DNA of 64,000 bases, from contig JBAJFG010000437.1 in NCBI GenBank assembly GCA_037903475.1, positions 775,495-839,494 of the forward strand, given 5' to 3'. Below, one piece after another: positions 48,325-59,005 of this stretch (the stretch's first letter is position 1; every line of letters begins with the position of its first letter). The position numbers and the translations under genes are program-made. Under the pieces are notes generated by a model. That model had not been told where the DNA came from, made no database searches, and saw only the letters and a list, made by a program, of their open reading frames with translations. This DNA comes from Ancylostoma caninum. Lineage: Eukaryota; Nematoda; Chromadorea; Rhabditida; Ancylostomatidae.

Positions 48325-51300
48325 CTATTGAGGTCGTAATCGAACAAATCCGCTCAGTATCCTAATTTGGTCTGCAGATAAGTGGCACCTTAAAAACATA
48401 ATTATTGATCGTTGGAATAAATATGCCATTATCAGCTTGTGGTGCTCAACTCACCTGTCTTGTATCCGCTGCACCAGCGGTTCCAACTTATTTCGTGGCA
48501 TGCTGGAGCTCAAAATTTCTAAGCAAGTAGCTGCCCTAAAATAGAATTGTATTACTTTTCCACTGATGAAGTCTAACAGAGCTCGAAATTACTTGTATGG
48601 ATCATGTTCCCGAAGAGCATCTTCGAATAACTCGAACATCGCCGAATGTCTTGGGTATCCTCAAACAAAGCGGTTAATTCTTCCAAGGATAAACGTCCAC
48701 CTAACGAAACCAACCTGTTAATTCTTCCAAGGATAGAAGTCCATCTAACGAAACCAACCTGCATTCAGTACTGTTGCCTCGTCTCCTTCAGATGCCTCAG
48801 GATCCAGCAGCAACTCGAGAAGGCCGTAGGCTTTTTGGGAGTCACCTATTCGATTAAGAAGCAACGCACATTCAGCAATCTACAAACGATATTGTTTAAA
48901 AGATGTGTGCATCAATGAGAAATAAACTGTGGCAGCCGAAAGTATGATACGTTGACCTACCATGCTTGGTGACAACTTTAGCTGCAGTCTTCTCTGTCTC
49001 TCTTCCGTAAAACGACTGAATTCAATCCAGATGTCAACCAAGCGACGAATCAGGTTTGCGTATTCTTCCCGATGTTCCACAGAAAGTGCCTAAAATAAAA
49101 ATATGAAGGGAACACTAAAAACTGAAGGAAAAAAAGCAGTCAACGGTTAGAATTATGAGAAACATGACAGCTAGTAAGTACAACAACCCATTTACCTGAT
49201 AATGGGTGTCAATAAGAAGATCTCTGAAAATCTGTCCAATCCGAACGTCGACCATTTGTCGAGCACAAACGCCATCTTCAATCAAACGAACAAGAAGTGA
49301 CCAACGAGGAGATTGCTAAAAAATCGAGATCTTTGACTATTTCTGATAACTTACATTCCAGCTACTCGATAAATGACCAGAGGAGGCTCAAGGAACAAGC
49401 ATAGATGTTGTGAATTTTGAAAATCATATCATTTGAACTGTATTCTGTCTACCTAGTCAGAAATCAACATGTGAAGAAAAAAGTTACACTCTAGATGGTG
49501 TCACCATAATATGGAACGTATTCTATCAAAAGAACTCAGAACGAGAAAAATAGAACTCTGATAGAACAAAAATATATTATTAAATTGAAATTTTACAGAA
49601 AAAAACTAGCCCGATACAAGTAAGAATTAGTAAATATTCAGCTCACCTTCAACTTATCCGTCATGGCCAAGGTAAGCTGCCTCGATACACCTACAAGTCT
49701 CGGAACAAGTTCCTTATACTTTTTCTCAACCTCCTCCATAGATACTGTTCGTTCCAAAAACAGAAGAAGATATCGATTGTAGAATCTGCAAGCATATTTT
49801 TCCATTAATTCACCTCAAACATAATACATATTTCAAACATAACGCTCACATTCCTTCTGATGTCAAAGCAGGCATCTTCACGTGGTTTGTAGAGCCTTCG
49901 TATAGTTTTATTAACCGTTCAGCAACATCCAAGTTCCCAGCTCTGCAAAAATGAAATTATGAGCTATGCATTCAACTATGTAAGAGATTAAAACCGTAAT
50001 AGTAACGTAGGTAGGAGGATTTATCGAAATTGGAGAATTCGATTATCCACACAACAACGACGACTTTCTTTCTCTCTTTTAATCCGAAGAGAAGGTGATG
50101 GAATGAAAGTGAAATCAAAAAGGAAAAAAAACTAAAGATACGCACTGATGAATGATCCCCATAGCATCGAGGAAGAATAAGTGGTCCTTAGACGAAAAAA
50201 CATCGAGAGAGGAACGTTGCTCCAAGTCTGACAGCATTTCAGAAAGCCATGATATTGCTACCGTCTGTAAAAATAAAGGATGACACTCTGAAGGGATATG
50301 CGCTGAAAAATGGTGAAAGACTGTAAAAAATAACTATCGAATGCGAATGTTTCCAAACATCATTCACAAAACCTTCCAGACGTCTATGTAACAAGATGTT
50401 GGTTACGACAAAAAATCCGATGAGACAGAACGAGTCAAAAACCTAAGGGCGAAAAAGAAACTCACCAATGAAGTGTCGCGCTTCTTCTCCGCATCTTTAG
50501 CATCGCTCGATGGCAGAGAATGAGAAATACTGTTCAAGATTATTTGGTAGGACTCAAGAGAGGGTACTGCTCTCACAGCAACCATCTCACCAATAACCTT
50601 TTCGAAAGCGGGAAGTCGTTCAGACAGATTTTCCAGCTGAAAAAAAAACTCAGTGATGTGGAAAATGACCGAGGACCCGAAATTAAAAGAAAAACGAATT
50701 GGAATATGAACCTTTGTAGCCGCATTTAGCAAGGAATTCCACGTTCTCTCAGTTGGCTTCACTTTCTTCTTTGCCATGTCCTTCAATAAGGACTGGGCAT
50801 CTTTCCAGCTTGAAAACGATATTAACGCATTATATGCCTCTTGGCAGGGAGTGCTCGTGGATGACAATTCCTGAATATTTCTGCTAATAAGAACATTTGC
50901 TTATTTGCTACATAAACCATTACAAAAACAAAAATTGCAGGCTTGCCTTAAACAGCTCCTGCGCCCTTGCTATGCTTTCAGGCGTAGCGAATCTGGAAGG
51001 AAAGGAAATTTTTACAGAACAATTGACATAAAGGCTATTTCAGGAAAAAAAAACAGCACTACAGCACAATATGAACTGTGAGAACTACCCGGAATGAGAG
51101 GAAGGGTTGGATCCTTTCTAGAGCTTCATGTAACATTGAAACACAGCTACATATGCAGCTAATATTTTCGAAAGATGTAGAGTAACCGAAGACTTATCTC
51201 CAACTCAAGTGGCTACCAGAGCCTCATGAAAATCATCAGAATAGCATCTCGATATTGCAACTCACTTGACTAGACCAGCTATCATTGTAGAAGTTGTTTC

Positions 51301-53238
51301 AGGAGTATGTGGCAGTACTTCATACAAGAGATCAGCAAGACCAGCCTAAAACTCCCCTCCTCACAAAGATGCGATAACTCTCTAGAAAAAAAGCCAGATA
51401 AAATAAGATGAATTCACACGAACCTGCGTCCATGTGTTCGGATCATTTTCACCGAAAGCCCGCATTCCATGCCACTCCTCCCACTCGCAGAACGGCACAT
51501 TCTTTCCATTGTAGTAAGTGACCAGTTGGAAGAGTTTCATCTGAATTTCATACAATTATTTCACTAGACAATGTTCCAAAAGATACAGAGCAATAAATTA
51601 CACTATGTATGTGGAAGGTGCACCAAGAACAAACCAGCTAAAATGCACTGAACATAGAAGTGGAAGAACAAACCTGCGTCTTTTGAGACACCTCGACATT
51701 TTCTGCCCTCATCCGCTCATAGAGCATTGCCGCATCCTCTACTTCTCTTTTTTCGATCATGGAAAGAAGGTTCTCCTCAGTTGGAGCAACCTGAATATGA
51801 GGGAATGAATATAAATAATGACGACTTCGCCACCCATATACCTTCAGTGGATCAGCAGGCTTCTGTGGACGAAAGGCCGGAAGGTATGGTTCATCTCGAT
51901 CCAAGGCGAACAGAGTCGGCCATTCTTCGGCTAGCTGACGTGCTGCTCTCTTTCCCATTTCCTAGAGTTACAGTTGACCACATCTGCAGATTTACCGCCA
52001 CAAACTCTACAGACCTTAGCCATATAGTAATTCCTCTTCGTCGCTGCTGTGCTAGGAATCATCGCGGGGTCATCGATAAAGGCAAAGTGAGGTGCAGTGG
52101 TGTCGACACCAACTGTTTCCGACAAAGCACGGAGCATATCGGTTGGGCCACGCTGAAAGACAACATGGTAGCCAGTAGATACACCAAAAGCAGAGGAATC
52201 GCAACTTGGGCGACTACCTTTTTGATTATTATGCACCTATATTCGGCTAGCAATAAGACCGTTCCTAAGGCAAGCCTAATAGTGGAACATAAGTTCAGTA
52301 GAGACTATTTCTACATATTTAATTCGGTTCCTTGACAAATGCCAAGGCTGGCAGCGCTCATGGCTGGACCCATCTACTCATGAACGCCGCACTTTTTCAA
52401 ACAGTGTGTTGGGGAAGAGTTTGGAATAGATTGCAGGTCCAGTTGAACAAGTTTCCATCCCATATTAGTGCTCTACCATTCTACCAGTGTTCTACTCTTG
52501 TCGTCGCATTGTAGGCATTCAACTTGGTGCATTCCAACTGGCATTTGGTAATTTGTTCAAAGATTTTTTTAGCACAGATCGATTTTAGCACGCTCAAGTT
52601 CAGTCTGGTATTTAGTCAGAGTGCCGACAATGCGATAAAGATAAGAATAGAACACTAACAGAATAATGGAGCAGTGACAGGGGACGGAAAGGAGAGTTGT
52701 TCAACCGAACCAGCTATCTATTCCGACAAACTTTGGCCCAGCACACTGTTCAAAGATCTGCAGCATTCGTGAGTAGGTGGATCCAGCGATGAACCGGGAG
52801 GGGGGGGTTGCCTACTGCCGAGGAGCCGAATTAAATATGTAGAAATAGTCTCCACTCATAAGTCCCGTGTTAAGCAAATAATCTTCCATGTGAGGCTTCA
52901 GCAGAGTCTTTTCTGCAAACTTTTTTGTGAGGGGTGAGGCTTGGAAGGGGGGGGGGGCACAAAACGCGGAATAGTCCGAAAAAATTGTTACATTATTTCC
53001 CAAAGACTAGTCTAAAATGTAATGGAATTTTGTAATTTTCTATAACAGTGACTTCGACGGCTAATAAAACGAAGAAAGATGAAAAAAGGAAAACCAAAAC
53101 TGGAGAAAAAGGACAGAAAAACAAACGGACCTGGATTGCAGGCGGAATGGTGACTTTTGGGGTCTTCCTCTCATTTGCGGCTTCAACAGATAATGCCTGC
53201 AGCCGGATGCCAGCGAGCCTTGCTCTAACTCGCAACAT
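48325..53238 (-). CDS. PTCD3: PTCD3/mS39 pentatricopeptide protein of the mitochondrial small ribosomal subunit
   Basis: Eighteen minus-strand exons: 53131-53238, 52015-52152, 51842-51961, 51674-51790, 51424-51540, 51266-51345, 50947-50992, 50712-50870, 50466-50636, 50146-50264, 49850-49942, 49647-49785, 49196-49315, 48961-49089, 48759-48879, 48593-48659, 48455-48535 and 48325-48388. They give 662 residues with every phase consistent. The N-terminus MLRVRARLAGIRLQALSVEA is basic and amphipathic, as in mitochondrial targeting peptides. Matching PTCD3 blocks include LSETVGVDTTAPHFAFIDDP, EEWPTLFALDRDEPYLPAF and a PPR-like repeat, AQSLLKDMAKKKVKPTERTW. PTCD3 (mS39) sits near the mRNA entrance of the mitoribosome. 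Human PTCD3 is of similar length (about 690). Intron 7 has a GC donor (AAG|GCAAGC). The intron before exon 48593-48659 contains a 44-bp tandem duplication with decoy acceptors. Divergent from the MAGE gene. Confidence 0.9.
48671..48758 (-). repeat. 44-bp tandem duplication inside a PTCD3 intron
   Basis: Copies 48715-48758 and 48671-48714 differ at about five positions (minus strand GTTGGTTTCGTTAG, then TATCCTTGGAAGAATTAAC). Each carries a TTAG acceptor-like site and a branch-point-like TTAAC. The true acceptor, by reading phase, is after TTTGAG at 48660. Confidence 0.85.
52285..52865. mobile_element. Foldback element in PTCD3 intron 1
   Basis: The left arm (about 52285-52450) and right arm (about 52690-52865) are imperfect inverted copies. 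GAGACTATTTCTACATATTT on the left reappears inverted at 52830-52855, and CATCTACTCATGAACGC pairs with the region near 52775. The opposing frames here come from the palindrome. Confidence 0.65.
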
Positions 53239-53796
53239 GACAAGCGAAACGAAGCGCTCCAGACACCCGAAAGCTTTTCCAAAATTTGGCCAAAATTAGG
53301 CGTAAAATCGCGTCCGCATTTGCGACCTCTCTTATAATACGAGCCACATTTAAATTTTTCTTCATTTGTTTTGCATGAATAAGTTGTGGTTTCTTTAGCT
53401 TGCTATTGTTTCTACTTTTTCCACATGTATAGTGGACGGCAATGGCGGTGGCCCATCTGCGGCCTTGAAAATAACGCAGCGCGACCGCGCCGCGCGTGCC
53501 GAGATCGGTGTCGTCTGCCGCCGGGATGATACTCCTAGGCTCTTTTCTTCCCAATTTGGTCGAAAGTGCTTAAAATCGGGTAGAAAAGCCGCTAGAAATA
53601 GTATAACAGCAGCAGAAAACTCGGTTACTGGGCGCACGGCGCGGTCGCGCGACCTCTTTCTCGAGGCCGCAGATGGGCCAGCGCCATTGACGTCCACTGT
53701 AGTTATTATTTTTATTACGCCACTCAAGGTAGGCGTGGAAAAGATAATGTCAAAAAGACAAAAACAAAAAGACAATTATATATAAAAGCTTTTCAG
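53239..53796. promoter_or_regulatory. Divergent promoter region shared by PTCD3 and the MAGE gene
   Basis: Only 558 bp separate the two start codons, which face away from each other. About half of it is the MITE at 53430-53699. The MAGE start ATG follows directly on an acceptor (AAGCTTTTCAG|ATG), suggesting trans-splicing or an untranslated upstream exon. No TATA or initiator element was identified. Confidence 0.5.
53430..53699. mobile_element. 270-bp TA-flanked MITE in the divergent promoter
   Basis: Termini TAGTGGACGGCAATGGCGG (left) and CAGTGGACGTCAATGGCGC (right, inverted) continue as GGCCCATCTGCGGCC in both arms. TA lies at 53428-53429 and 53700-53701. The opposed open frames on both strands are palindrome translations. 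The terminus TAGTGG is shared with the giant element at 18845. Confidence 0.85.
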
Positions 53797-56700
53797 ATGT
53801 CTTCTTCAGACGATGATGAGAGGGTCCGCCCTTCGAGATCGTCGCAACGGACACGGAAGTCGCAGAAGTTGAGTTCACAGAAATCCAGAATGTCACAGAA
53901 GGCTTCACAAAGGCTTTCTCCGACTGAGGCTGACGATGACATGGATGTGGAGGAAGGGACTTCCACTCAGCCTATTCAGGTTAGTTTCTATTTTGAACTA
54001 CAAGTAAAGAAATGGAAATACACTCACATAGAGCGGTATTTAATTCCCAACATCATAACTTGCTGAATCGTATGGTCCGACTTTTTGTATTATCCGACGA
54101 AGACGACGTTACATTTTTTTAAATGAACCCTTAACCTTTCAGTTCACGATCTGCTCAGTCTTGAGCTATAGTCTATTTCAATGGGAAAGATACACAGTCG
54201 TAGGGAACCCAGAGGTGAACGGAGTGGAAAGAAATTGCGCAAACATTGGAGAGGATGACGAGAAAAGCCGATATCATGCGTGTATATATGTACACTCAGC
54301 TATAGTCCGTTCCAAACGCGACGATAGTTGAGTAACCGTGCGGACAGCCTGCTTTTCTCATTCATCTCCAACTACTGCACACTTTCCTGCGTTCTTTATC
54401 TCCCTGCTGTCTTCCCAACTATTGTCAGTGGTGGAACGCACTATACCTAAACCATAGCTGAACGCGGCGTCCTAGTTGTCTGCGCATCCGCACATTCCCG
54501 TTCATCATTACTCGCAGGGTGTGTGTTATCGGGAGGGGAAATGGTGCGTTGATAGGCGACTGTGATTGGTGCATTCAATCACGGTGCCAACCACGGTAGT
54601 TTGGTAACGCCCCATTTTTCCTCACGATGACCACACACCCCATTCGCATTTCCGTTCGATTCTGAGGTATTGCGCAGCAAGCAGCTTCGAACCATCGGAA
54701 TCTCCCATGTATTCACCGTGGGAAATTGCTTTAGGTAGGTTCGCTGGAATGTTAAACATCTGTTCCTTTGATGGGGTTTGCTGAATAGCCATCGAAGCAG
54801 CTGTTGTAGGATTATTGAAGGCCATTTTGACACATGGATAGTTTGCTTCAAATATTAAGAATTTCTGAATAACGACAACATCAATAGAAAACAAAAACGG
54901 AAACAAATAGGTAGATGCAAAAAAAGGTAATTATTCGTTTTGTGGTAGTTCATTTATGCGATTACATGCGGGTAAGCGCATCTGCACAATAAAACAGGTA
55001 GTAATAGGAAATAATGTACAAAAATCGTTGTTATTATTATTTGTTTTGTAGTAGTTTTGGCAATCACCTCCCTTTTTCCCTCCTTATTGTCACTGATAAA
55101 ACGCAAGGAGGTCCAGTAAGGATGCTGGCCGCATCTATTCCTACTTAAGCGGCTGCGCGGGCGTGCGCGAGCCGACGGGTACCTCGAGTGGATCCGCGGT
55201 CGTCCTTTAAAAGGCGCAGAGTGGATTCGCGCCTGTCCTTTAAATGGCGCAAGACTGCAATGTTGGCCATACTAGAACGCATTGATTGCGCCAACTTAAT
55301 GATGATCAGAGGAGAACAACTGATCAGACAGTAGGCAGGATCCACATGTCACAGTCCTTCAGATTTTCTCTACGTACATGCTTAGATCTCCATAAAGTTG
55401 AGGTTTCTTGCGTTAGTATGCAAGATTCCATTATGTTTGAAGTCAAATGAATGGTGAGACGTGTATTGCTGGAGCTTTTCCGCTGTAACGAAACGATTGC
55501 AACGAAAATATTCCTGAAAAGTATTCCTTTCCGTCTTGAGTGAAGCTTCGACATCTTTGCACATAGTTTAATCCGCAATACCCTATCAAGCCTCAATTTT
55601 CGAACCCGTATTCATGGGTAATTAGTACGAACTAGCGGTGAAATTTTAACAGATCAATTCCTTCATTTCGCTTCCACATAACGAAGTGGATGCTCAATTC
55701 GGAAGCGTTTTCTCTTTTCCTGATGTTTTGTGAAGGATGTCTTTTTCGAAATAAAGACGAAAACTAAACGGTTTTGCTCAAAACATCTGAGTATTTGTGC
55801 TCAAAAAATGTTAACACAACCTCTGACGACTTCTACCTGTGCGTAATATGCCAGCAAACACTTCTGATTTCAAATTTTGACGAAAAGGTTAAGTCATTTC
55901 AAAGTTCACGAAGATGAAATCGTAGATGCGAATCAATTCACGAATGAGAAGACGATTAGGAATGGAAGCAATGAAAAAACGAAAAGTCAAGACCTCTTGA
56001 ACACCTTTAGTTTGCTTACAAATGCCACTTTGGAGATTTTCATTGTATTTGAATATGTTCCTGATGATCTTTTCCTTCTTCAAGTTAAAACGGTGCTCAA
56101 TCCTCGTAGTCGCTGCATGTTATCATTCCTACAGCAGTTCTAGTGTACTATAGAAGCGCTAGTTTTGATTCATGCAACACAAACACAGCATCTGTTGCGC
56201 CGTTTAAAGGACGAGGGCGAATTCACTCGCCGCCTCCTAAAGGGCGGCCGCGGATCCACTCGAGGCACCCACCGCGCCGCGCACGCCCGCGCAGCCGCTT
56301 GAGTAGGAATAGATGGGGCCAAGGATGCTTTCTGGAATTCCTGGCTTACAAGAATCTCATCCACAACCACAGCCATAATTTCAATGCCTCAAAACCTCTT
56401 CCACTGTTAATACATTGAAATAGGTGTACAGCGAAGTTTGAAAAATATCTTTCCCAATTCCGTCCAATTTGTAGAGAATATGCAGTGAGTTCTGTTTCAT
56501 TCCACTGCTCATTTTCAGGTTCTTTCTCAGGTAAGTCAAGGAAACAGAGCACTGAAAGTTCGTCATCTTGCTCGTCATCTTCTCCATGCGTCAACTAACG
56601 TTAGCTTTTTCTCTATTTTTTTCTTTTTTTAAATATAGCATTTCGATTCCGAGTTTGAAATCCTTCAGTAGTGGAAAGATATGTACATCTGTGGAGTGGT

Positions 56701-57783
56701 CCTTTTAGGAGAAAGATGGAGCTCTGAAGGATGCTTTGGCTCAGAAGATGCATTTCCTCTCCAGAAGGGAGTACTTTCATGTTCTGAGAGAGGCAAGTGG
56801 TGTCCTGGAACGATCATTCGGATGCAAAGTGAGGGCGTCATTTTGGTTGTAGTGATCTGTAAAGTAATTCCTTGAAGAAGAGAAATATGTAGTTGTAATT
56901 GTAGGTTATACATAGGAACAATCAGTCGCATATTATTCGGACGCAGCGTATTGAAGGAGACCACCCCGAAGATACCATGGTTTGTTGTTGTAGCCGTTCG
57001 GTTTACATTTCAGGAAAATGCGTATTTGCCGTTCGGTTTACATCTCAGGAAAATGCGTATTTTTTCAGGCACAGGCAAAAAGAGGGCTGCTTTCCGCCAT
57101 TCTCATGTTCATTTTTGTATCAAAGAGCAAGAAATCAAACGTGGATTGTGTTACGGAGACAGTGCTGCAGAATTTCTTAGTCTGTTGACTTTTCAACTCT
57201 AAAATTCATCTTTCTCCTCAAGCCAATGGTCCTTTTTAGAGTGGTCTAGGTCTCAGCTATGACACACCTGATCCGGTTTTCGGTGACATCAGGAAACTTA
57301 TTTCTCCTTCGCATACTGCTGAGTTTATTCACGAAGGTGAGTCTTAATCTTAATACATTAATATATAGAATACATCTTTTTGTCATGCGCCCTGCTTGAG
57401 CGTAATTTTATGGTCTTTCTCTTATTTACACCGCTAACCATCTGTATTTTTGTGCAAAGTTCCTTTATGACCCTGTTGTAGGGTACATCTCGTTCGCTAA
57501 ATCGTCAGATCGCTTCGAAACTCAGACATTCACCTACGATTGGGGTCCTCGAGCACTTCTTATCTGCGAGCCTAAGGTTCCTTTCGTCCATCCTTAAGCT
57601 TTGTTGACGATATTTGAAAGTAATTTCACACTTTTCCAGGACATATTGAAGTCATTCTGCACCATAGTTAAAGATGACGATGTTGATATGTGGACCGATC
57701 AACAAGAGACAGTTAAATTTGTGGAGGAAGAAAAGAAGCAGAGCGTAATCAAGTCTGAACAGTACATGCAGGGAGAGAAATAA
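53797..57783 (+). CDS. NSMCE3: MAGE-domain protein, SMC5/6 complex subunit NSE3 type
   Basis: Supported plus-strand exons: 53797-53979, 56709-56828, 56905-56979, 57069-57179, 57240-57336, 57482-57576 and 57640-57783. They splice in frame to 274 residues. The N-terminus is disordered, rich in Ser, Arg and Lys, with an acidic stretch (EADDDMDVEE). The MAGE homology domain follows: LAQKMHFLSRREYFHVLREA, RGLLSAILMFIFVSKSKKS, FGDIRKLISPSHTAEF, and the hallmark YDWGPRALL near the end. NSE3 is a tandem winged-helix subunit that binds DNA and supports the NSE1 ubiquitin ligase in SMC5/6-dependent DNA repair. A further likely exon at about 54032-54107 (LLNRMVRLFVLSDEDD) supplies the first MAGE helix but does not fit the flanking phase by 1 nt. 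The 2.6-kb intron holds a MULE-like element. Function is inferred from the family. Confidence 0.85.
54300..54440 (+). repeat. CGACGATA-pyrimidine dispersed repeat, copy 3
   Basis: GTCCGTTCCAAACGCGACGA, then TTGAGTAACCGTGCGG, CTACTGCACACTTTCC and GTTCTTTATCTCC, in the same order as copies 1 and 2. It lies in the MAGE gene intron. Confidence 0.65.
55127..56320. mobile_element. 1.2-kb non-autonomous MULE-like element with 9-bp target duplication
   Basis: Flanked by AAGGATGCT on both sides (55118-55126 and 56321-56329). Terminal inverted repeats of roughly 125 bp begin GGCCGCATCTATTCCTACT (left) and GGCCCCATCTATTCCTACT (right, inverted). They stay alignable through CTCGAGTGGATCCGCGG to the CCTTTAAA words. 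Nine-bp duplications with long inverted repeats fit Mutator-like elements. No transposase is encoded. Confidence 0.85.
56993..57062 (+). repeat. 35-bp tandem duplication at an acceptor in the MAGE gene
   Basis: Two copies (56993-57027 and 57028-57062) of GCCGTTCGGTTTACATTTCA, then GGAAAATGCGTATTT, one mismatch apart. Each contains its own CAG acceptor-like site ahead of the real one at 57067-57068. Only the last acceptor keeps the MAGE reading frame. Confidence 0.9.
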
Positions 57784-59005
57784 GCAAAGTTTCGTGTATT
57801 TCACTATGGTTCGGTGCCTCTGCGTAGTCGTTTGATCCATACGCTTATAGTTACTCGCTCTTACCTCACCATTCCTTCCGTTCTGATGTGTAATACCATC
57901 CGAAGATACTCAAGTCCTGATTTTCTCTATTACGAAAATGGAAGCTTCAGCTCTCAGCTCTGTCATGTTCGTGTACGTTTGTTGCATCCTATGTTGTCTC
58001 AAATCTGCATGGCTCTTTCAGTGGTCTTTCACTGTGGGTCGATTTGTGCAGCCTGTGTTCTCCGTCCTTGGATTTCGGGAAGAATGTTCGTGGAAAATTC
58101 AACCGTTCTCTCGAAAAGCGTGTTACGTGGGAGCATTAATTTCAGGCATAAGGATCATGGATAGAACAAATCTGACCCTAACTTCCATGCACTAGATGCG
58201 TGCGTTTGGCGAGCTTGCATCCTTGACGCAGCTCAGATGTACGCACTTGCGTTATCACGGTAGCCGCGCGTTCTTTCCATCGTAGATTTACATGCCGCGA
58301 TGGCCGGTCTCTATGGAAGGTTCCCTGCAAAGGGATGTGTGCGTCTGACGGCCGACTGAAACAAGCATCTAGTTTAAATTGCCTGATAGGGTTCCATGCA
58401 TTCTGCATGCACATATAATTCAGATTAATATCATATTTCCAGTAATCAGAATTGGCGAAGCGGGCCATGTCATTTACCGGTAATGAGCTTATACTGTGGT
58501 TTTCTTCTCGTTTATTGTTCTCATTTTGCTTTGCTTTTGCTACACATTTATCACAGGTTTTTGTTTTGCTTTATAGTCGAGATAAATGGTAGTATCGGTT
58601 TTTCACTGTCAGTATAACTGCCGATATATTAGACGAGAACTAGTCCCCAATTCACAATTTTTCAAGTCATAAAAGGCTTTCCAGTGGAAAGGGGGTTCTT
58701 CACTTAGTATGGTTCTTTGGCTTTATGTAATTAATATTTTAGCTCAGCATGGGTACCAGTTCTCGTTTGTTACAACATGACAACAACTGGAAGTCTGAAT
58801 AATTGGAAAGATTGGCCCCGGACCAGTGTTTTTGTTTTATTAAAAATTTCAATTTGGGCACATGTAGGTTGAAATCATTTATTTACACGTTATACTGAGA
58901 GTTTCTTCCTGTCAACTCTCTTGGCACTGTGCACGGAGTTGGAGGGCATCGTTACCCTTAGAATTTACATCAGAATCGCGAATTGCTGCCGAGTGAGGCT
59001 GCTTT
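57784..59005. other. Intergenic interval between convergent MAGE and isocitrate dehydrogenase genes
   Basis: Contains the repeat at 58190-58375. No other coding signal was recognised; frames at 57814-58195 lack family support. Confidence 0.5.
58190..58375. mobile_element. GCGTCTGACGC repeat, copy 2, MITE-like
   Basis: Ends ACTAGATGCGTGCGTTTGG and GAAACAAGCATCTAGT are inverted, sharing ACTAGATGC. The interior is GC-rich and resembles 31380-31600. Confidence 0.6.

Noticed and set aside
48573..48764. Continuous open frame through the PTCD3 tandem duplication as exon sequence
   Set aside because: It ends in a wrong frame for the next exon. The acceptor at 48660 gives perfect phase with AGYPRHSAMFELFEDALR and the following exon.
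53395..53785. Long overlapping open frames on both strands between PTCD3 and MAGE
   Set aside because: They mirror each other because the DNA is a palindromic MITE.
54622..54825. Minus-strand open frame MAFNNPTTAASMAIQQTPSK in the MAGE gene intron
   Set aside because: Protein-like composition, but no family recognised, no splice context and only about 67 codons. RNA evidence would be needed.
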